A stretch of DNA of 8,303 bases from Phycisphaerae bacterium (GTDB lineage: Bacteria > Planctomycetota > Phycisphaerae > UBA1845), in NCBI GenBank assembly GCA_029260155.1, contig JAJDDU010000226.1:1-8303 (forward strand), in the 5' to 3' direction. Positions 5,532 to 8,303 of this stretch are shown here, one piece after another. Every line of letters starts with the position of its first letter. Positions within the stretch are counted from its first letter, which is position 1. Made by a program: the position numbers and the translations under genes. The notes beneath the pieces are model-generated. The model ran no database searches, was not told where the DNA came from, and saw only the letters and a program-made list of their open reading frames with translations.

Positions 5532-6215
5532 ATGCGCGCGAAGTACAAAGCTGTTCTCATCGATTTCTATGGCACCGTTGCGTGCGGGGACGCCGAAGCT
5601 GTCGAGGCGGTTTGCGATCGAGTGGTGGCCGATCAAGGACTCAACATGTCCGCACGCGAGTTGGCCATTGCCTGGGGCAATCGATTCTTCAAGACGATAG
5701 ACGCTTGCAGTGCGAGCGGCTTTCGCATTCTTCGCGAATGCGAAACGACCAGCCTTATCGAAACGTGCGAACCGCTTTGTGGCCAGTTCGACCCTACGCC
5801 ATACGTTGACGAACTGTTCGACTTCTTGAGTGCTCCGCCACTGCATTCCGATGCTGTCTGTGCGCTCGAAGGGTTGCATCTTCCGCTGTGCTGTGTGTCC
5901 AACGCTGACTCCGACCATCTGCGTTGCGCCATCGCTCGGGACAAGTTGCGTTTCGACGCCGTCGTGTGCAGCGAAGACGCGCGATCCTACAAACCAGACG
6001 AGGAGATTTTCAGGATGGCACTGAAGGTCATGGGATGCGCCCCCGGCGAGATCGTCCATGTAGGCGATTCGCTGCACAGCGATGTCGCAGGGGCCAGGCG
6101 ATCCGGGATAGATGCGATTTGGGTTTGCAGAGACCGACGAATCCACGATATCGGAGACGCCGAACCGAATTATAAAATCAGATCTCTGCACGAGTTACAT
6201 GCGATTCTAACGTGA
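5532..6215 (+). CDS. HAD-superfamily hydrolase
   Basis: HAD enzymes use an aspartate nucleophile, most often as phosphatases on small metabolites. The 227-residue protein shows all four motifs. Motif I is LIDFYGTV with D11 as nucleophile. Motif II is CVSNADS with S123. Motif III is SYKPD with K154. Motif IV is HVGDSLHSDVAGARRSGI with D179 and D184. Residues 18-105 between motifs I and II would form an alpha-helical C1-type cap. The residue two after the nucleophile is Tyr (Y13), where phosphatases usually have an Asp general acid; Tyr there is known in L-2-haloacid dehalogenases and in some phosphatases. An in-frame ATG at 5511 would add seven residues. I prefer 5532 because the conserved N-terminus follows directly and a promoter-like element fits a leaderless start there. 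Superfamily is certain; the substrate is unknown. Confidence 0.93.
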   Translation: MRAKYKAVLIDFYGTVACGDAEAVEAVCDRVVADQGLNMSARELAIAWGNRFFKTIDACSASGFRILRECETTSLIETCEPLCGQFDPTPYVDELFDFLSAPPLHSDAVCALEGLHLPLCCVSNADSDHLRCAIARDKLRFDAVVCSEDARSYKPDEEIFRMALKVMGCAPGEIVHVGDSLHSDVAGARRSGIDAIWVCRDRRIHDIGDAEPNYKIRSLHELHAILT

Positions 6216-6267
6216 TCGCTTCGCCGTTGTCTGAACTGTGGATTGTTGTCCGACTCCGACTGATAAG

Positions 6268-6296
6268 TTGCATTGATACCATTCATGTGGTATTAT
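6268..6296 (+). promoter_or_regulatory. Promoter-like element upstream of the Arg/Ser-rich TPR gene
   Basis: In an AT-rich stretch, TATTAT (6291-6296, five of six matches to a -10 box) lies 17 nt after TTGCAT (6268-6273, three of six to a -35 box). TTGATA at 6273-6278 matches better but is only 12 nt from that -10. The local drop in GC supports a regulatory region. Confidence 0.4.
6276..6293 (+). promoter_or_regulatory. Palindrome overlapping the -10 region, possible operator
   Basis: ATACCA (6276-6281) and TGGTAT (6288-6293) form perfect six-base arms around a six-base spacer. The right arm runs into the predicted -10 box, a place where a dimeric repressor would block transcription. The symmetry is seen; repressor binding is inferred. 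Confidence 0.35.
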
Positions 6297-6355
6297 TTAA
6301 CTAGAGGAAACTATTGACGCGAGGCAAGGAACAGGCGGCCTGCTGAATTCGAGTT

Positions 6356-6362
6356 GAAAGGG
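6356..6362 (+). promoter_or_regulatory. Ribosome binding site of the Arg/Ser-rich TPR gene
   Basis: GAAAGGG lies 7 nt before the ATG at 6370 and supports the start that gives a complete signal peptide. Confidence 0.55.
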
Positions 6363-6369
6363 CCAGGTC

Positions 6370-8064
6370 ATGACGAACTCAATCACCCGACGAGTGTGGA
6401 TCGCGGTGTGCGTGGGGGCCATGGTGCTCGCGAGCACGCCGGTTGCTGATGCGGGCAAGGTGCAGAGCAGATCATCCCGAGGCCGACAGGCGGTTGGTGG
6501 AAAGCGAACGTCGCCCAATCGATCTGTGCGCCGTTCGAGCGGCGTCACACGACGATCCATCGGATCGCGCTCAAACATCGGCCGTTCGACTTCGCGCAGC
6601 CGACCTTCCGGCATCCGTAGCGGTCGATCGGCAGTGGGAAGGCGTGGCGTGTTTTCGCGGTCGAGTTGCGTTCCATCGCGCGCTGCGTCGTCGTCGACGA
6701 CCGGGCGTTCCGCCGCTTCGCCGTCCGTGTCACGCACGTCGTCAATCGGTAAGGGCAGGTCGTCCTCACGCTACTCGGGTACCAACCGATCGCGCGGCGT
6801 TGCCGTGCAGCCTAGGTTCACGAGGCCCGCGATTTCCAGTTCATCACGCGCCGCCGACGTACGGTCTCGGACATCCCGGACCAAGCCGAGGAAGAGTTCT
6901 GCGTTCCGCCGCCCTGATCTGAACCTATCGCGGCGGCCGCTGACGACGCGGTCCGCGCCGCCACGTCTCGAACGCTACGCTACGGGTGGAAGTGCAATTC
7001 GCAGCAGGCGCCCTGCCGGCAGCAGTGTGGGCAAATCGCGCGCGGGGATTTCTGAGCGGCGGGGCGCGACCTCGCGTGGTAATCGGCATGACGGCAGAAA
7101 CGCGATGGGGTCGCAGTCGGGGCGGCCGATCGATTTCTCATATTCAAACTTCGGTCGCAACGGCTACGAACGCGGCGGTTTGACGGTGGGGCGCGACGGA
7201 ATCCGTGTACACTATGATCGACAACGGTATCGTGACCGCAATCATGATAGACATCACTTCACGCACGGGCATCATGGCGAGTTTTTCGGCGGATCCTACT
7301 ACCCGTACGGATACGTAAGCCTCTACGACACGTACTACCATCGCTACCCGTACCGCCATGTCGCGTTGTACGATTACACGCCGACCTGGACGGTGTACGT
7401 CGACACGCCGATCGTTGAGACCGTATACGTCGACCGACCCGCCAGGACAGTCTATGTTGAAGAGCAAACGAGCGGCGTCGACGTTGTCTATCCAACCAGG
7501 AGGGCAATGGGCTCGGCGGAGACGCAGGACGATTTCGTGGGTCCGATCGCGCAGCCGGCTGGCCGTCAACAGACGATACGCGTCGACCCGCAAGAGCGCG
7601 TCCCGGTGAACAACGCGTGGCTTGCGAGCGGGGACGGCGAATTCCTCGCCGGCGACTACGATGCCGCCCGAAGGTCGTTTTCGTATGCTGTCTTGGAGGA
7701 TTCTCGCGACGGGTTCGCTGCGTTGGCCTACGGGCTCGTACAGTTCGCGCTCGGGGACTACGTCGCTGCGGCCGATGCGCTGCGTCGCGGCCTATCGCTC
7801 GCGCCGGACGTATTGGACCGCCCCATTGACATCACACGCCAGTACGGCAGCGCGGAGGCGATGACGACGCACGTGCAGGCCATCCAGTTGCATCTGTCCG
7901 CCCATCCGGATGACGCTGCGGCGTGGTTCGTGCTCGGTTACGTCGAGTATTCCAGCGGCAACGCCCGCGAGGCTGCCCGCGCCTTCGATAAGGCTGCATC
8001 TCTGAACCGTGACGATCCCTACGCTGCCACGCTGCGTGATGCCGCAAACCGGGTTACGCAGTAA
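6370..8064 (+). CDS. Exported Arg/Ser-rich protein with C-terminal TPR repeats, function unknown
   Basis: I do not recognise a specific function. The 564-residue protein begins with a Sec-type signal peptide: basic MTNSITRRVW, a hydrophobic core (11-22) and a likely cleavage after ADA at 26-28; there is no lipobox Cys. Residues about 31-250 are low-complexity and rich in Arg and Ser (RSSRG, SRSRPSG, SSSRYS), with Thr, Pro and Gly and almost no acidic residues until about 180. Residues 283-335 are rich in His, Tyr, Arg and Asp (HHFTHGHHGEFF, YYPYGYVSLYDTYYHRYPYR). Three copies of TVYVD/E follow at 341, 351 and 360. The C-terminal part (about 414-564) holds roughly three TPR-like helix pairs: about 416-446 (GDYDAARRSFSYAV), 447-480 (GDYVAAADALRRGLSLAPD) and 514-548 (GNAREAARAFDKAASLN). 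TPRs bind partner proteins; the basic region could bind acidic surface polymers or nucleic acid. The gene is monocistronic with its own promoter-like element. Confidence 0.88.
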   Translation: MTNSITRRVWIAVCVGAMVLASTPVADAGKVQSRSSRGRQAVGGKRTSPNRSVRRSSGVTRRSIGSRSNIGRSTSRSRPSGIRSGRSAVGRRGVFSRSSCVPSRAASSSTTGRSAASPSVSRTSSIGKGRSSSRYSGTNRSRGVAVQPRFTRPAISSSSRAADVRSRTSRTKPRKSSAFRRPDLNLSRRPLTTRSAPPRLERYATGGSAIRSRRPAGSSVGKSRAGISERRGATSRGNRHDGRNAMGSQSGRPIDFSYSNFGRNGYERGGLTVGRDGIRVHYDRQRYRDRNHDRHHFTHGHHGEFFGGSYYPYGYVSLYDTYYHRYPYRHVALYDYTPTWTVYVDTPIVETVYVDRPARTVYVEEQTSGVDVVYPTRRAMGSAETQDDFVGPIAQPAGRQQTIRVDPQERVPVNNAWLASGDGEFLAGDYDAARRSFSYAVLEDSRDGFAALAYGLVQFALGDYVAAADALRRGLSLAPDVLDRPIDITRQYGSAEAMTTHVQAIQLHLSAHPDDAAAWFVLGYVEYSSGNAREAARAFDKAASLNRDDPYAATLRDAANRVTQ

Positions 8065-8102
8065 TCGGTCACCCAACGAAGTGACACGCATTGACACTCT
8101 AT

Positions 8103-8124
8103 CCGCCCATAATACCCGCCCATA
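8103..8124 (+). repeat. Two copies of CCGCCCATA, 13 nt apart
   Basis: CCGCCCATA occurs at 8103-8111 and again at 8116-8124. Just upstream TGACAC occurs at 8082 and 8092, ten bases apart. These lie in the 212-nt intergenic stretch (8065-8276), which has no gene I can support. They could be binding sites or chance. Confidence 0.35.
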
Positions 8125-8205
8125 GGTGATCCGGCCCGTCGCGGTAGGTTCAGCGTGCGGCCTAGAGCATCCCTAATCCAATCGTAGCGCGTTCGGCGTC
8201 TGTTA

Positions 8206-8228
8206 GGGTTGCGCGATGCGGGTTGCGC
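8206..8228 (+). repeat. Two copies of GGGTTGCGC, 14 nt apart
   Basis: GGGTTGCGC occurs at 8206-8214 and 8220-8228, shortly before the gene starting at 8277. If that gene is a transposase, these repeats could lie within the element's end. Only the repeats are seen. Confidence 0.4.
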
Positions 8229-8244
8229 TTGTAGGTTTCTTGCT

Positions 8245-8261
8245 GGTTCAATGAATGAACC
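8245..8261 (+). repeat. Short palindrome before the last gene
   Basis: GGTTCA (8245-8250) and TGAACC (8256-8261) are perfect six-base arms around ATGAA, ending just before the ribosome binding site at 8263. It could be a small hairpin or an operator controlling the gene at 8277. Confidence 0.4.
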
Positions 8262-8262
8262 G

Positions 8263-8270
8263 GGAAGGAG
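8263..8270 (+). promoter_or_regulatory. Ribosome binding site of the last gene
   Basis: GGAAGGAG lies 6 nt before the ATG at 8277. This strong match supports a real gene start at the window edge. Confidence 0.75.
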
Positions 8271-8276
8271 CCAAGG

Positions 8277-8303
8277 ATGGGTGTTGCGTACGGTCAGGAT
8301 CTG
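8277..8303 (+). CDS. Start of a gene cut by the window end, possibly an IS630-type transposase
   Basis: Only nine codons are present (MGVAYGQDL), preceded by a strong Shine-Dalgarno sequence. The pattern small-Ala/Pro-Tyr-Ser/Gly-x-Asp-Leu close to the N-terminus resembles the beginning of the helix-turn-helix domain of IS630/Tc1-like transposases, which often start M-x-x-x-Y-S-x-D-L-R. With nine residues this is a weak resemblance. If right, an insertion sequence begins somewhere in 8065-8276; no terminal repeat can be fixed without the other end. It could equally be an unrelated gene. Confidence 0.4.

Noticed and set aside
6201..6219. GCGAT/ATCGC inverted repeat over the HAD stop codon as a terminator
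   Set aside because: The stem is only five pairs with a nine-base loop and no T-run; too weak to call.
6443..6922. Arg-rich open frame overlapping the Arg/Ser region in another phase
   Set aside because: The 6370 frame has a signal peptide, a ribosome binding site and continuous coding into TPR repeats; the alternative has none of these.
8091..8120. A perfect TTGACA at 8091 as a promoter for the last gene
   Set aside because: No -10 box lies at 16-18 nt; the nearest (CATAAT at 8108) is only 11 nt away, too close for a normal sigma-70 type promoter.

Overview
The window is the 3' part of a spc/alpha-type ribosomal protein locus from a moderately GC-rich bacterium, followed by unrelated single genes. 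The protein sequences suggest the PVC/Planctomycetota side of the bacterial tree, perhaps a Phycisphaerae-like lineage. The main pointers are the RpoA N-terminus (MRIRWRGLELP), an enlarged L17, an RpoA with an added C-terminal tail, and a secreted Arg/Ser-rich TPR protein. This placement rests on remembered family resemblance, not on a search.

Region 1 (1-4943, all + strand): the end of secY, then map, rpmJ, rpsM, rpsK, rpsD, rpoA and rplQ. The genes are tightly packed. secY and map meet at an ATGA, the rpmJ stop lies inside the rpsM ribosome binding site, and rpsM overlaps the GTG start of rpsK by 8 nt. This set makes the Sec translocon channel, the N-terminal methionine-removing enzyme, ribosomal proteins L36, S13, S11, S4 and L17, and the RNA polymerase alpha subunit. 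Two genes common in this cluster, adk (between secY and map) and infA (between map and rpmJ), are absent. The map-rpmJ gap instead holds a nested hairpin that abuts the rpmJ Shine-Dalgarno sequence. The rpsK-rpsD gap holds a UUCG-capped hairpin. L36 and S4 are both in their Cys-rich, zinc-binding forms.

Region 2 (4944-6215, + strand): a long inverted repeat follows rplQ. Next come a HIT-family nucleotide-binding protein (5038-5463) and a HAD-superfamily hydrolase (5532-6215). The HAD gene lacks a Shine-Dalgarno sequence but has a promoter-like element placed so that transcription could start at its ATG, suggesting a leaderless mRNA.

Region 3 (6216-8064): an AT-rich intergenic stretch with a promoter-like element and a short palindrome precedes a 564-residue exported protein. 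That protein has a signal peptide, about 200 residues rich in Arg and Ser, a His/Tyr-rich stretch with TVYVD repeats, and C-terminal TPR repeats. Its function is unknown.

Region 4 (8065-8303): an intergenic stretch with short direct repeats and a small hairpin leads to a strong ribosome binding site and the first nine codons of a further gene (MGVAYGQDL). These codons resemble the start of IS630-type transposases. I see no tRNA, rRNA or CRISPR array. The window is mostly conserved housekeeping sequence. I found no convincing new multi-gene system; the unusual points are the protein extensions, the intergenic hairpins and the Arg/Ser-rich exported TPR protein.
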